Under the pieces are notes generated by a model. The model saw nothing but the letters and a program-made list of their open reading frames with translations, was not told the origin of the DNA and did no database searches. Positions 34,824 to 43,651 of a stretch of 64,000 nucleotides of DNA are shown here, piece by piece (the stretch's first letter is position 1; each line of letters opens with the position of its first letter). A program made the translations under genes and the position numbers. This DNA is from Pseudoruegeria sp. HB172150 (lineage in GTDB: Bacteria > Pseudomonadota > Alphaproteobacteria > Rhodobacterales > Rhodobacteraceae), in the NCBI RefSeq assembly GCF_013184805.1, contig NZ_JAATNG010000001.1, positions 310,001 through 374,000 of the forward strand, written 5' to 3'.

Positions 34824-36754
34824 GGTGTCCTCCCGTTGATGGATTGGTCCGGGGCGGTTTCGCCCCGGGGCTTGAGCAGTCGGATGGCAGCCAGCAGCGC
34901 GACGGTGGCGATCCCGGCCGCGATGCGCAGGGTGCCGTCGATGGGCAGATAGGTGATCGGCAGGCTGAGCGCGCCCAGCAGGAGCAGCAGGGCGCGGAGC
35001 ACGAAGTTCAGGCGTCGCGCCCAGAAGCCGATGATCGCGGCAGTGACGGCGGCGATGCCGATGGCGGTCTGCACGGTGGCGAGCGCGGTGTCGCCCCAGC
35101 TGCCGGTAAGCAGCAGGGCCGGGGTGGCGACAAAGGCGAAGGGGAGGATAAACGCGGCCCAACCGGTGCGCATCGAGGCAAGGCCGGTTTCCAGCGCGCC
35201 CGCCTTCGAGATCGTGGCGGCGGCGAAAGCGGCCAGCGCCACCGGCGGCGTGATCATCGACATCATGCCGAAATAGAGGATGAAAAGGTGAGCGGCGATC
35301 TGGTTGATCCCCGCCTCCACCAGTGACGGTGCGACGAGGGCGGCGAGCAGCACGTACACGCCCGAGGTCGGCATGCCCATGCCGAGAATGATGCAGATGA
35401 TTGCCGAGACGAGGAGCAGAAGAACGATGTTCGAACCCACCGCATCGACCAGCACCAGCGTCAGCGCGAAACCCAGGCCTGTGACATTCAGCACGCCGAT
35501 CACGAACCCCGCGGCGGCGACGATCAGGATCAGGTCGACCATCGAGGTACCCGTACCGACGAACACGTCCCTCAGCTTCGGCAGGGTCAGGCGCTCGCCG
35601 CGATAGGGACGCAGGAAGCCGACCGCGACGATGGCGACCGAGGCCATGAGCGCGGAATCCTCCGGATCGTAGCGGAACCAGAACAGCGCGGCGAGGAGGA
35701 CGGCGAAGGGAATGGCGAAGTGCCAGCCTTCCTTCAGGACCTGGCGGGTGGTGAGCGTGTCGTCCTCGTGGGCAGAGATATTGTCGCGCCCGGCGATCAG
35801 GTCGACCTGCAGGAAGACGCCGAAATAATAGAGGATCGCGGGGATCAGCGCGGCACCGGCGACGGTGACGTAAGGGATCTCAAGAAACTCCGCCATCAGG
35901 AAGGCGGCGGCGCCCATGATCGGGGGTGTCAGCTGGCCGCCGGTGGACGCGACCGCCTCGACCGCACCGGCATCGCGGGCGGAATAGCCGCCTCGGCGCA
36001 TCAGCGGAATGGTGAAGACGCCGGTGGTGACAACGTTGGAGACGGCACTGCCGGAGATCGAGCCGAAAAGCGCGGAACCGACGACAGAGATCTTGGCAGA
36101 ACCGCCACGGGTACCGCCTGTCGCGGCCATGGCCAGATCGGTGAAAAAGGCACCACCGCCCGCCGCGAACAGAAGCTGGCCGAAGAAGACGAAGAGCAGG
36201 ACGATGATGGTGCCGACCGCCAGCGGAGAGGAAAAGACGGCAGAAGGATCGAAGCCCACGTACTGGACGAGCCGGACGGGCGACAGCTCCTTGCCGATCA
36301 GGCGTCCGGGGACCTTGTCGGCGAAAAGCGCGTAAATCAGGAACACCGCGACGATGGCGAAAAGCATCCAGCCGGCGCGGCGGCGGATGCCTTCCATCAC
36401 GGTGATCGTAACGACGGTGCCGATGACGGTGATCTGCCACGGGCGGTAGAACTGTTCCTGCAGGAGCCAGTTGAAATCCCACGCCGTGTACATGAGCGTG
36501 ACGAAGGCGATGCCGGCGACGATGCCGTCGATCCAGCCCACGCGTGGCTTTTCCTGCCCGCGCCAGTCGTACCGCAGGAACGCGATGGTGATCGCAAGGC
36601 CAAGCTGCAGCGCCATGTATTGCTGGGTCAGGATCGCCACGCCCATCCGCGTCGGCGCCTCGACGTTCCACAGGATGCAGGCGACGCACATCACCGTCGC
36701 CATGATGGCGACAAGCATGTCGGCGAGTGTGGAGGGTTTCGGCGTTTCGGTCAT
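34820..36754 (-). CDS. TRAP transporter permease, fused small and large subunits (DctQ-DctM type, TAXI partner)
   Basis: A 644-residue inner-membrane permease. The first ~170 residues carry the four spans of a DctQ-like part (WNVEAPTRMGVAILTQQYMA, LQEQFYRPWQITVIG). The remaining ~12 spans are DctM-like with SALFGSISGSAVSNVVTTG and MGMPTSGVYVLLAALVAPSL, hallmarks of TAXI-linked fusions. It uses a sodium or proton gradient to take up substrate handed over by the receptor encoded next. ATG 36754 (MTETPKPST) is selected by family; the frame continues to 36874 with an acidic, low-complexity extension and no good ribosome site is visible for either. Confidence 0.9.
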   Translation of the reverse strand: MTETPKPSTLADMLVAIMATVMCVACILWNVEAPTRMGVAILTQQYMALQLGLAITIAFLRYDWRGQEKPRVGWIDGIVAGIAFVTLMYTAWDFNWLLQEQFYRPWQITVIGTVVTITVMEGIRRRAGWMLFAIVAVFLIYALFADKVPGRLIGKELSPVRLVQYVGFDPSAVFSSPLAVGTIIVLLFVFFGQLLFAAGGGAFFTDLAMAATGGTRGGSAKISVVGSALFGSISGSAVSNVVTTGVFTIPLMRRGGYSARDAGAVEAVASTGGQLTPPIMGAAAFLMAEFLEIPYVTVAGAALIPAILYYFGVFLQVDLIAGRDNISAHEDDTLTTRQVLKEGWHFAIPFAVLLAALFWFRYDPEDSALMASVAIVAVGFLRPYRGERLTLPKLRDVFVGTGTSMVDLILIVAAAGFVIGVLNVTGLGFALTLVLVDAVGSNIVLLLLVSAIICIILGMGMPTSGVYVLLAALVAPSLVEAGINQIAAHLFILYFGMMSMITPPVALAAFAAATISKAGALETGLASMRTGWAAFILPFAFVATPALLLTGSWGDTALATVQTAIGIAAVTAAIIGFWARRLNFVLRALLLLLGALSLPITYLPIDGTLRIAAGIATVALLAAIRLLKPRGETAPDQSINGRTP

Positions 36755-37124
36755 ATCGGCTGACTGCGGAGGCTCGGCAGGGGTATTTTCCCCCGTCTGC
36801 GCGCCATTTCCTGCAGGTTCCTCCCCCCCGGTGAGTTCCCGGCAAACACTAGGATTGGCTGCGAGATTTGGCAATCACCGACATGGCCGAGGGTGCTGGC
36901 CGGGCGTGCGGCAGATGTCGACAAAGCTCTGGTTGCCTAGCTGCGGCCCACCCACGGTCACGCCCCGCTGCACAACGAACCTGCAGGCCACGCGCATGAT
37001 CGGCAGGTCGGCGATTGTGCCTTCTAAGCCTCGGGTTTGTGCGCTCATGCAGAGGCATACTGCGTTTGGGTTTCCCGCGTGCATGGACTATGTCTTCGTT
37101 GGGAAGAGACAGAGGACGCATGAC
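36755..37124. other. Divergent intergenic region, TRAP operon / yghU
   Basis: This 370-base region lies between two divergently transcribed genes and should hold both promoters. The first 120 bases remain open in the frame of the TRAP permease and could encode an N-terminal extension. I see no convincing operator palindrome, RNA gene or small coding region. Confidence 0.5.
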
Positions 37125-38003
37125 ATGAGCGACGACGACACTTACGTACCGCCGAAGGTCTGGACCTGGGACCGCGAGAACGGCGGGACCTTCGCCAGCA
37201 CCAACCGCCCCATCGCCGGACCAACCCATGACAAGGAACTGCCGGTCGGCAAGCACCCACTGCAGCTCTACTCGATGGGCACGCCGAACGGGGTGAAGGT
37301 GACGGTGCTGCTGGAAGAGCTGCTCGAGGCGGGGATCAAGGAAGCGGAATATGACGCCTGGCTGATCCGCATCGGCAATGGCGACCAGTTCGGCTCGGGC
37401 TTCGTCGACGTGAACCCGAACTCCAAGATTCCGGCGCTGATGGACCATTCCACCAACCCGCCGACCCGCGTCTTCGAATCCGGCGCGATCCTGATGTACC
37501 TGTCCGAGAAGTTCGGCGCCTTCCAGGTGTCGGATCCGAAGGACCGGGCAGAGATGCTGTCCTGGCTGTTCTGGCAGATGGGGTCTGCCCCCTACCTCGG
37601 CGGCGGCTTTGGCCACTTCTACGCCTATGCGCCCGAGAAATGGCGGTACCCCATCGACCGCTTCGCAATGGAGGTCAAGCGCCAGCTCGACGTTCTGGAC
37701 CGGCACCTGGCCGATCACGACTACATGGCGGGCGGCGAGTACACCATCGCCGACATGGCGATCTGGCCCTGGTACGGCGGGCTGGTGATGGGCTGGCAGT
37801 ACAACGCGGCCGAGTTCCTGGACGTGAAATCCTACAAGAACGTGGTCGAATGGGCCGAGCGCATCCACGCCCGCCCCGCCGTCAAGCGCGGCCGCATGGT
37901 GAACCGCACCGCGGGCGAGCCGTCCGGGCAGCTGCTGGAGCGCCACGACGCCTCGGATTTCGAGCTACGGACGCAGGACAAGATCGGCGAGGCCGCCGAG
38001 TAA
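37125..38003 (+). CDS. yghU: Glutathione S-transferase family, YghU-type disulfide-bond oxidoreductase
   Basis: A 292-residue glutathione transferase of the Nu/YghU class, about 70 residues longer than common GSTs because of N- and C-terminal extensions. The start has YVPPKVWTWDRENGGTFAST, typical of YghU. The thioredoxin-like domain (LQLYSMGTPNGVKVTVLLEE) lacks a catalytic Cys or Tyr, as expected, and FESGAILMYLSEKFG is the glutathione-binding Glu-Ser. The all-helical C-domain has YTIADMAIWPWYG. These proteins bind two glutathiones and have disulfide reductase and peroxidase activity. A composite repeat follows its stop codon. Confidence 0.92.
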   Translation: MSDDDTYVPPKVWTWDRENGGTFASTNRPIAGPTHDKELPVGKHPLQLYSMGTPNGVKVTVLLEELLEAGIKEAEYDAWLIRIGNGDQFGSGFVDVNPNSKIPALMDHSTNPPTRVFESGAILMYLSEKFGAFQVSDPKDRAEMLSWLFWQMGSAPYLGGGFGHFYAYAPEKWRYPIDRFAMEVKRQLDVLDRHLADHDYMAGGEYTIADMAIWPWYGGLVMGWQYNAAEFLDVKSYKNVVEWAERIHARPAVKRGRMVNRTAGEPSGQLLERHDASDFELRTQDKIGEAAE

Positions 38004-38032
38004 CTCTGGCCTTGGTGCCGGCTGAATACGCT

Positions 38033-38119
38033 GGGGGCTGTCTGCCCCCGGTCGTCCATCGTGCTTGCACCGATGGCGCACGATGGACGACCCCCGAGGA
38101 TATTTCTGACCAGAAGAAG
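38033..38119 (+). repeat. Dispersed hairpin + 22-base tail repeat, copy 1 (after yghU)
   Basis: Copy 1 has two hairpins: GGGGGC/GCCCCC (38033-38038 with 38044-38049), then a perfect 14-bp inverted repeat (38051-38064 with 38078-38091, arm GTCGTCCATCGTGC). They are followed by the conserved tail GGATATTTC-T-GACCAGAAGAAG at 38098-38119. It starts 29 bases after the yghU stop and is co-oriented with yghU. It is probably a transcript 3'-end element typical of Rhodobacteraceae genomes. Confidence 0.7.
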
Positions 38120-38194
38120 CAGGGGATCGGCGTTTGCTGGCCGTAGCGGTATCCTGCGCTTGACCGGTGCCGAGCGGAGGCTAAACCTTCGCGC

Positions 38195-38557
38195 ATGGCA
38201 TACAAACCCGACGGCTATACCAGCCTTTCCCCCTACCTGATCGTACCCGATCCGGAGGCGGTTCTGTCGTTCTGCGAAGAGGTGTTCGGCGCCAAGCGGC
38301 TGCGCGTGATCGAGGATGGCGACCGGATCATGCATGCGGAATGCCGGATCGGCGACTCGGTGCTGATGATGGGCGGCGCCGAGGGACCTCCCGCCACCCT
38401 GCATGTCTACATGGAAGACCCGGATGCGGCGCATGCCAAGGCGCTGGAGATCGGCGCCGAGGAGATCCAGCCGATGATGGACAAGGGCGACGGCGACTGG
38501 CGCGGCGGCTTCCGGACGCCCTGCGGCACCAGCTGGTTCGTGGCGAAGCAATTGTGA
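38195..38557 (+). CDS. VOC-superfamily (PhnB/glyoxalase-like) protein
   Basis: A 120-residue vicinal-oxygen-chelate protein of the PhnB-like type: SPYLIVPDPEAVLSFCEEVF, DRIMHAECRIGDSVLMMGGA, TLHVYMEDPDAAHAKALEIG, and GWRGGF-like RGGFRTPCGTSWFVAK. Likely a homodimer of paired beta-alpha-beta-beta-beta units. The metal and substrate are unknown. Its stop overlaps the GTG of the downstream repair methyltransferase gene (GTGA), so the two form a small operon. Confidence 0.85.
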   Translation: MAYKPDGYTSLSPYLIVPDPEAVLSFCEEVFGAKRLRVIEDGDRIMHAECRIGDSVLMMGGAEGPPATLHVYMEDPDAAHAKALEIGAEEIQPMMDKGDGDWRGGFRTPCGTSWFVAKQL

Positions 38558-39009
38558 GAGCCGGACTCGACACGCCCGTCGGCCCGTTCTGGATCGAGAC
38601 AGAGGACGGGGCGGTGACGCAGGCGGGATGGGGCCGCGTGGAGGCTGGAACCGGGTCTGACCCGGTAGCGGCGCAGGCTCTGGACGAACTGATCGAGTAT
38701 TTCGAAGGCGGGCGGACCGGGTTCAGCGTGCCGTTGAGATCCAAGCTCACCGGCCTGAACGCCCGCGCGCAGGAGGCGATGCTGGCCATTCCCTTCGGCG
38801 AAACCCGGACCTACGGCGACCTTGCGAAACTGCTGGATGCGCCGGCGCAGGCAATCGGGCAGGCCTGCGGCGCCAACACGATCCCGATCCTGATCCCCTG
38901 CCACCGGGTGCTGGGCTCGAACGGGCTCGGCGGCTATTCCGGGCGCGGAGGCATCGAGACCAAGGTGGCGCTGCTGAAACTGGAAGGCGCCGCGTCTCTG
39001 TTGATTTGA
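38554..39009 (+). CDS. ogt: Methylated-DNA-[protein]-cysteine S-methyltransferase
   Basis: A 151-residue suicide DNA repair protein that removes methyl groups from O6-methylguanine. The active site IPCHRVLGSNGLGGYSGRGG contains the acceptor Cys, preceded by the helix-turn-helix region IPFGETRTYGDLAKLLDAPA with the Tyr/Arg finger. The start is GTG 38554, overlapping the VOC gene by 4 bases, and gives a normal N-terminus (RAGLDTPVGPFWIETEDG). The N-domain is short but complete for an Ogt. Confidence 0.92.
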   Translation: MRAGLDTPVGPFWIETEDGAVTQAGWGRVEAGTGSDPVAAQALDELIEYFEGGRTGFSVPLRSKLTGLNARAQEAMLAIPFGETRTYGDLAKLLDAPAQAIGQACGANTIPILIPCHRVLGSNGLGGYSGRGGIETKVALLKLEGAASLLI

Positions 39010-39106
39010 CGTGTTTCGACACCCCGCTGAAGAACCGCATCGGTTCTTGCGTTCGAGGCGAAGCCGAAAGGCAGCGAATAACGATTCAGGCTAATGTCGA
39101 AATGCT

Positions 39107-39802
39107 TCAGGCTTTCCGCTGCGGGATCAGCTGCTGAAGGATGCCGGCGAAGACCAGATAAAGCGACGTGACCACCAGCCCCCAATGCGCCCAGCTGTTC
39201 GGGTCGAAATCCACCCAGGCGGCCCAGCCGGCAAAGAACGTCCAGGCAAGCGCCATCGGCAGCGACACCGTGCGCCAGCGGTCGGTGCGCACCGGGTGCA
39301 CAAATTTCAACGGCGTGAACATCGCTATGGCCAGCACCACCACGATGCCGAGGATGGCGTAGAAGTTCGGCTGCAGCGCGAACATGACGATCACCACCAT
39401 GTTCCAGCAGCCCGGAAAGCCGGCGAAGGAATTGTCCTTCGTCTTCATCCGTGTATCGGCGAAATAGACGACGGAGGCGAAGGTTATCAGGATGATCGCC
39501 AGCCACCCGGTCCAGCCCGGCAGAAGATGCGACTTGAACAGCGCGTAGGCCGGGATGAACACATAAGTGAGATAATCGATGATCAGGTCCATCAGCACGC
39601 CGTCATATTGCGGCGCGTTGGTCTTGACGTCGTATTTCCGGGCCAGCGGCCCGTCGATCCCATCCACGGCGAAGGCGACGACCAGCCACAGGTACATCAG
39701 CCCCCATTTCTCGTCGACGGCCGCCAGCATCGCCAGCATGGCAAAGACGGCCCCGGTCGCAGTGAGAAGATGAACGAAAGTCGCCTGTATCCGCGCGGTC
39801 AT
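39107..39802 (-). CDS. pcs: Phosphatidylcholine synthase
   Basis: A 231-residue integral membrane CDP-alcohol phosphatidyltransferase that joins choline to CDP-diacylglycerol, making phosphatidylcholine in one step. The catalytic motif is seen in VDGIDGPLARKYDV then YDGVLMDLIIDYLTY, with the spacing and flanks of the Pcs subfamily (including DYLTYVFIPAYALF). Seven or eight spans are likely. The pathway is characteristic of alphaproteobacteria that interact with eukaryotes and depends on external choline. Confidence 0.92.
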   Translation of the reverse strand: MTARIQATFVHLLTATGAVFAMLAMLAAVDEKWGLMYLWLVVAFAVDGIDGPLARKYDVKTNAPQYDGVLMDLIIDYLTYVFIPAYALFKSHLLPGWTGWLAIILITFASVVYFADTRMKTKDNSFAGFPGCWNMVVIVMFALQPNFYAILGIVVVLAIAMFTPLKFVHPVRTDRWRTVSLPMALAWTFFAGWAAWVDFDPNSWAHWGLVVTSLYLVFAGILQQLIPQRKA

Positions 39803-39846
39803 GGGGCAGCCTTACAGGTTCGGGCCTCCATCCGAAAGATTGGAAT

Positions 39847-41157
39847 TCAAGGCCGCGGATCTTCGCGTTCGTCTGTCGCTTCCGTGCCGCCGGGCCAGGG
39901 GCGGGGCACGCGCCAGCGCGCGACGGGCACGTCCCGGCGCGACAGGCGGACGGCGAGACCCAGCGCCACGCCCACGGCGATGGCGATAGTAAGGTCGGTG
40001 ACGACGGTCAGGACCAGCGTCACCAGCAGTACGCCCTGATCGGCGCGCGGCAGCGACAGATGCTGTTTCCACCGGTGCGGCTCGGACATGTTCCAGGCGG
40101 TGATCAGAAGCAGCCCGGCCAGCGCCGGCATGGCGAGGTAACCGGCGAGCGGCGCGGCCAGCATCATCACCGCCAGCACGGTCAGGGCGTGGACCATGCC
40201 AGCCACGGGCGTGCGGCCGCCGGCGCGGACGTTTGTGGCGGTGCGGGCGATGGCGCCGGTGGCGGGAAGGCCGCCAAAGAAGGCAGAGCCGATATTGGCC
40301 ACCCCTTGCGCAAAAAGTTCGGCAGAGGGGCGGTGCCGGTCCTCGATCATCCGGTCGGCGACCATGGCGGACAGCAGCGATTCCACGCCTGCAAGGAAAG
40401 CAATGACAAAGGCCGAAGGCAGAAGCTGGGTGAAACGCTCCCCCGACATGGCGGGTAGCGAGGGCACCGGCAGACGGTCGGGCAGGGCGCCGAAACGGCT
40501 GAATATCGTGTCGACGGGCAGGGACAGGAGCGCCACGGCAGCGGAGGTCGCGGCGACGGCGAGGATCAGCCCCGGCACCAGCGGCGGCGCGCGGCGCAGG
40601 GCGAGGATGCCGACCAGCGTCCCGGCGCCGATCAGGGTGGCCTGCCACGACCAGGTCGGGGCGGCGGCAGCCAGCGTCGTGACCTTGCCAAAGAACTCCG
40701 CCGGGACATCCTGCGCCTGCAGGCCAAAGAAATCCTGCAGCTGACTTGTGGCGATGATCACCGCGATACCGATGGTGAAGCCGGAAATCACCGCCTCCGG
40801 CACATGCTGGATCAGCTTGCCGACGCGCAGGTAGCCGGCGATCACGAGGATCACTCCCGCCATCAGCGTGGCCAGCACCAGCCCGTCATATCCGTGGGTC
40901 GCGATGACGTCGTAGACCACGACGATGAAGGCGCCGGTGGGTCCGCCGATCTGCACCCGGCTGCCGCCGAAGAACGAGATCAGGAAGCCGGCGACGATCG
41001 CGGTGATCAGCCCCTGCGCGGGTTCGGCGCCCGATGCGATGGCGATGGCAAGGCTCAGCGGCAGCGCAACCATGGCGACCGTGACCCCGGCGACCACGTC
41101 GCCAAGGAACAGCTTGGGCGTATACGCCCTGAGGGTGGTCGCGATTTTCGGCTGCAT
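39847..41157 (-). CDS. SulP-family anion transporter lacking a STAS domain
   Basis: A 436-residue SulP/SLC26 transporter: VTVAMVALPLSLAIAIASGA, GGSRVQIGGPTGAFIVVVYD, and GFTIGIAVIIATSQLQDFFG are classic, as are NIGSAFFGGLPATGAIARTA and AFLAGVESLLSAMVADRM. It stops after the last span with a short Pro/Arg/Glu-rich tail, without the ~120-residue cytoplasmic STAS domain found in most relatives (usual length 500-600). Bacterial SulP proteins carry bicarbonate, dicarboxylates or sulfate; which one is unclear. Confidence 0.88.
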   Translation of the reverse strand: MQPKIATTLRAYTPKLFLGDVVAGVTVAMVALPLSLAIAIASGAEPAQGLITAIVAGFLISFFGGSRVQIGGPTGAFIVVVYDVIATHGYDGLVLATLMAGVILVIAGYLRVGKLIQHVPEAVISGFTIGIAVIIATSQLQDFFGLQAQDVPAEFFGKVTTLAAAAPTWSWQATLIGAGTLVGILALRRAPPLVPGLILAVAATSAAVALLSLPVDTIFSRFGALPDRLPVPSLPAMSGERFTQLLPSAFVIAFLAGVESLLSAMVADRMIEDRHRPSAELFAQGVANIGSAFFGGLPATGAIARTATNVRAGGRTPVAGMVHALTVLAVMMLAAPLAGYLAMPALAGLLLITAWNMSEPHRWKQHLSLPRADQGVLLVTLVLTVVTDLTIAIAVGVALGLAVRLSRRDVPVARWRVPRPWPGGTEATDEREDPRP

Positions 41158-41248
41158 GGTCGGAAGGACCGGACGGAACGAATGGATTTATCCCGGGATA
41201 CGCCTGTGCCGCGCGAAAGGAAAGCCGGGCACGGGCGCGCGTTTTGTC

Positions 41249-41767
41249 TCAGCCGTCCGGGCGGTCGCGCCAGAGCACCACCGCGGGCTCGCCGTTGTAT
41301 TTCGCCTCGGTCCGGTCGCCGTACCCGAGTTTGGCCGCGACATGCATCGATTTTTCATGCGCCGGATCGAACATGGCAAAGGTGCGGGCAAAGCGTTCGT
41401 CGGCCCACTGCAGGACGCGGGTCATGGCCTCGGTCGCATAGCCCTTGCCATGGGCGTGCGTGGCCAGGACCCAGCCGGCCTCCGGGATTCCCGCGACGTC
41501 GATATCGAGATTGCGGTGGTAGTCGGCCAGGCCGACTTCGCCGATGAAACGTCCGTCACGATCCTCGACAACCCAGTATCCATAGCCGAGCAGGTCCCAG
41601 TGACCGACATAGCGAAGGAGGCGGTGCCAGGACGTGTCGCGAGGCAGGGGTTTGCCGGTGATGTAGCGCACGACCTCCGGGTCGGCCCATAACGCGGCGC
41701 TGCTCTCGAAATCGTCGAGGCGGTGGCCGCGGAGAGTCAGGCGCTCGGTTTCGAGAACGGGAACCAT
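41249..41767 (-). CDS. GNAT acetyltransferase (RimJ/RimL type)
   Basis: A 172-residue GNAT-fold acetyltransferase: VPVLETERLTLRGHRLDDFE opening, GYGYWVVEDRDGRFIGEVGL, acetyl-CoA loop HAHGKGYATEAM, and C-terminal HEKSMHVAAKLGY. ATG 41767 is used; a TTG at 41803 would add 12 residues without homology. RimJ/L-like proteins acetylate protein N-termini or small molecules, and the target is unknown. It lies 42 bases after xerC and may share its transcript. Confidence 0.85.
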   Translation of the reverse strand: MVPVLETERLTLRGHRLDDFESSAALWADPEVVRYITGKPLPRDTSWHRLLRYVGHWDLLGYGYWVVEDRDGRFIGEVGLADYHRNLDIDVAGIPEAGWVLATHAHGKGYATEAMTRVLQWADERFARTFAMFDPAHEKSMHVAAKLGYGDRTEAKYNGEPAVVLWRDRPDG

Positions 41768-41809
41768 GCGCAAGGCTATTGCATGCACGCTGTGTTCCGG
41801 CAAGCGGGG

Positions 41810-42757
41810 TCAGGCCTTGGGATGGGCCTTTTCGTAAACTTCCATCAGGCGCGCCTGATCGACCGCCGTATAGGCCTGGGTCGTCGACAGCGAGGCGTGG
41901 CCAAGAAGTTCCTGGATCGCGCGCAGGTCGCCACCGGCAGCGAGGAGGTGGGTCGCGAAGCTGTGGCGCAGGGCGTGAGGCGTGGCGGAAGCAGGCAGCC
42001 CAAGCTGCATCCGGGCCTGTTCCATCGCCTTGCGGATCAGGCGCGGGTTCACCGGACCGCCGCGGACCCCGCGGAACAGAGGCTGATCGGACTCCACCGG
42101 CCACGGGCAGGCGCGCACATAGGCGGCGACGGCTTGCCGCGCGGCGGGAAGCACCGGCACCAGACGTTCCTTGCCGCCCTTGCCCTTTATTCGCAGGACC
42201 TCCGGCAGGGGATATTCGGCCCCCGTCAGGCCCAGCCCTTCCGAGATCCGCAGGCCGCAGCCATAGAGAAGGGTGACGATGGCCATGTCGCGCGTGGCGA
42301 CCCAGTCCTTCGTGGCCTGCAGTTCGACGGTCGAGATCATGTCGCGCGCGGCGTCCTCGGTCAGCGGGCGCGGCAGCTTGCGGCGGTATTTCGGGGATCG
42401 GGCAGAGAGAGTCGCGGTGGCATCGAAGCCATCGCGCTCCGCCACCCATTTGGTGAATCCCTTCACACCGGAGAGCGCCCGCGCCAGCGAGCGGGCCGAA
42501 AGGCCACGCCCGCGCTCGTAGGCCATCCAGGAACGCATGTCGGAGACGCTGACATCGGCCAGCGCGCCGCGGCCCTGGCCGCCACCGTGATGTTGCGAAA
42601 GAAAGCCGAGAAAGCCCGCCACGTCGCGCCGGTAGGCCTGCAGTGTCAGCTCTGCTGCGCCGTCCAGCGCCTTGAGGTGGCTGAGCCATTCGGCCAGCGC
42701 GTTGGCCAGCCCCGGCGTCAGGGCCAGCCCGTCCCCTGCGACCCGGGGCGCGGTCAC
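41810..42757 (-). CDS. xerC: Tyrosine recombinase XerC
   Basis: A 315-residue tyrosine recombinase that resolves chromosome dimers at dif with XerD. The N-terminal SAM-like DNA-binding domain is followed by the catalytic domain: Arg in YGCGLRISEGLGL, Lys in IKGKGGKERLVPV, HALRHSFATHLL (His-Arg), LLGHASLSTTQ (His), and the nucleophile Tyr in QAYTAVD. The start is GTG 42757, overlapping the DUF484 gene (GTGA). The DUF484-xerC pair is a common alphaproteobacterial arrangement. Confidence 0.93.
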   Translation of the reverse strand: MTAPRVAGDGLALTPGLANALAEWLSHLKALDGAAELTLQAYRRDVAGFLGFLSQHHGGGQGRGALADVSVSDMRSWMAYERGRGLSARSLARALSGVKGFTKWVAERDGFDATATLSARSPKYRRKLPRPLTEDAARDMISTVELQATKDWVATRDMAIVTLLYGCGLRISEGLGLTGAEYPLPEVLRIKGKGGKERLVPVLPAARQAVAAYVRACPWPVESDQPLFRGVRGGPVNPRLIRKAMEQARMQLGLPASATPHALRHSFATHLLAAGGDLRAIQELLGHASLSTTQAYTAVDQARLMEVYEKAHPKA

Positions 42758-43464
42758 GCCAGCCAGCGGCGCATCGCGCGTTCGAATACGCCCGCGAAGA
42801 ATGTCAGAAGGTCGGTGCCCTGCGTGGGCTTGAACTGGTGCGGGTCCTCGGCGCCGAAGACCAGCATGCCGGGCAGACGGCCCTTGCCGAGATCCAGTTT
42901 CAGGCAGGCCTCGGACCGGATCCAGTCGAACCGGTCGCCGTAGATGGTGTCATCCTTGGGCTGCACCTGGCGCAGCGTGACCTGGCGCACGGGTACGTTG
43001 CGGCCCTGGGTCAGGTAGGTTTCGACGAAACCGGGTTCGGCAACGTAAAGCACCTCGCCCAGATCGCGCGTCGCCGGGTCTTCGCCCGCGACGGCGGATT
43101 CCAGCACCAACCGCAGCGCGTCGACGCGCAGGATCTCGCGGATCTCGGTGCCGAGGTTGGACAGGAAATTGTCGAACTCCACCGGGTCCAGCATCTTCAG
43201 CACGGCGCGGTGGATCATGTTCGTGCCGGCAAGGTTCTCGTAAGCGGCAGCGATCACGTGGCGGTGGGTCTCTTCGAGACGATCCAGCCGTGCCTCCAGC
43301 CGTTCCATCGCGATGCCGCGCAGGTCGACGATATTGCCGCCCATGACCTTTTCATTCGCGTCGATCAGCGCGCGCATCAGGTCGCGGTCTTCGAGGATGA
43401 GTTCCGGTTCGGAAATGATCTTGGTGCGTAAATCGTCCGTGATAACAGCGGGTTCGCTTGCCAT
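42754..43464 (-). CDS. DUF484 family protein (GAF-like)
   Basis: A 236-residue DUF484 protein. An N-terminal helical region (EPELILEDRDLMRALIDANE, then RLEARLDRLEETHRHVIAAA, likely a short coiled coil) precedes a GAF-like domain ending KPTQGTDLLTFFAGVFERAM. It typically sits beside xerC and its role is unestablished. ATG 43464 is preferred because the family begins near MASEPAVITDDLR; the frame upstream to 43608 has no homology. Confidence 0.85.
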   Translation of the reverse strand: MASEPAVITDDLRTKIISEPELILEDRDLMRALIDANEKVMGGNIVDLRGIAMERLEARLDRLEETHRHVIAAAYENLAGTNMIHRAVLKMLDPVEFDNFLSNLGTEIREILRVDALRLVLESAVAGEDPATRDLGEVLYVAEPGFVETYLTQGRNVPVRQVTLRQVQPKDDTIYGDRFDWIRSEACLKLDLGKGRLPGMLVFGAEDPHQFKPTQGTDLLTFFAGVFERAMRRWLA

Positions 43465-43651
43465 GCCTGCCTCGTCTATCTGCTCGCGGCGCCTGCATCG
43501 GACGCCAGTCAATTTTGTTACGCCCGTTGTGCCCAATCGCAGGGGAATCCGTCCAGTGAAATGTCCGGTAAACGGGAGGAACAGCGGCCCGGGTGGCAGG
43601 GGGGACACAGGGTGACGGAGGGCATTCGGCGCCCTCCGCCAAGGAGTAAGG

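Noticed and set aside
41810-42757. Phage-type integrase or mobile element marker
   Set aside because: The recombinase sits in the standard DUF484-xerC arrangement and has XerC length; no att site or phage genes are nearby.
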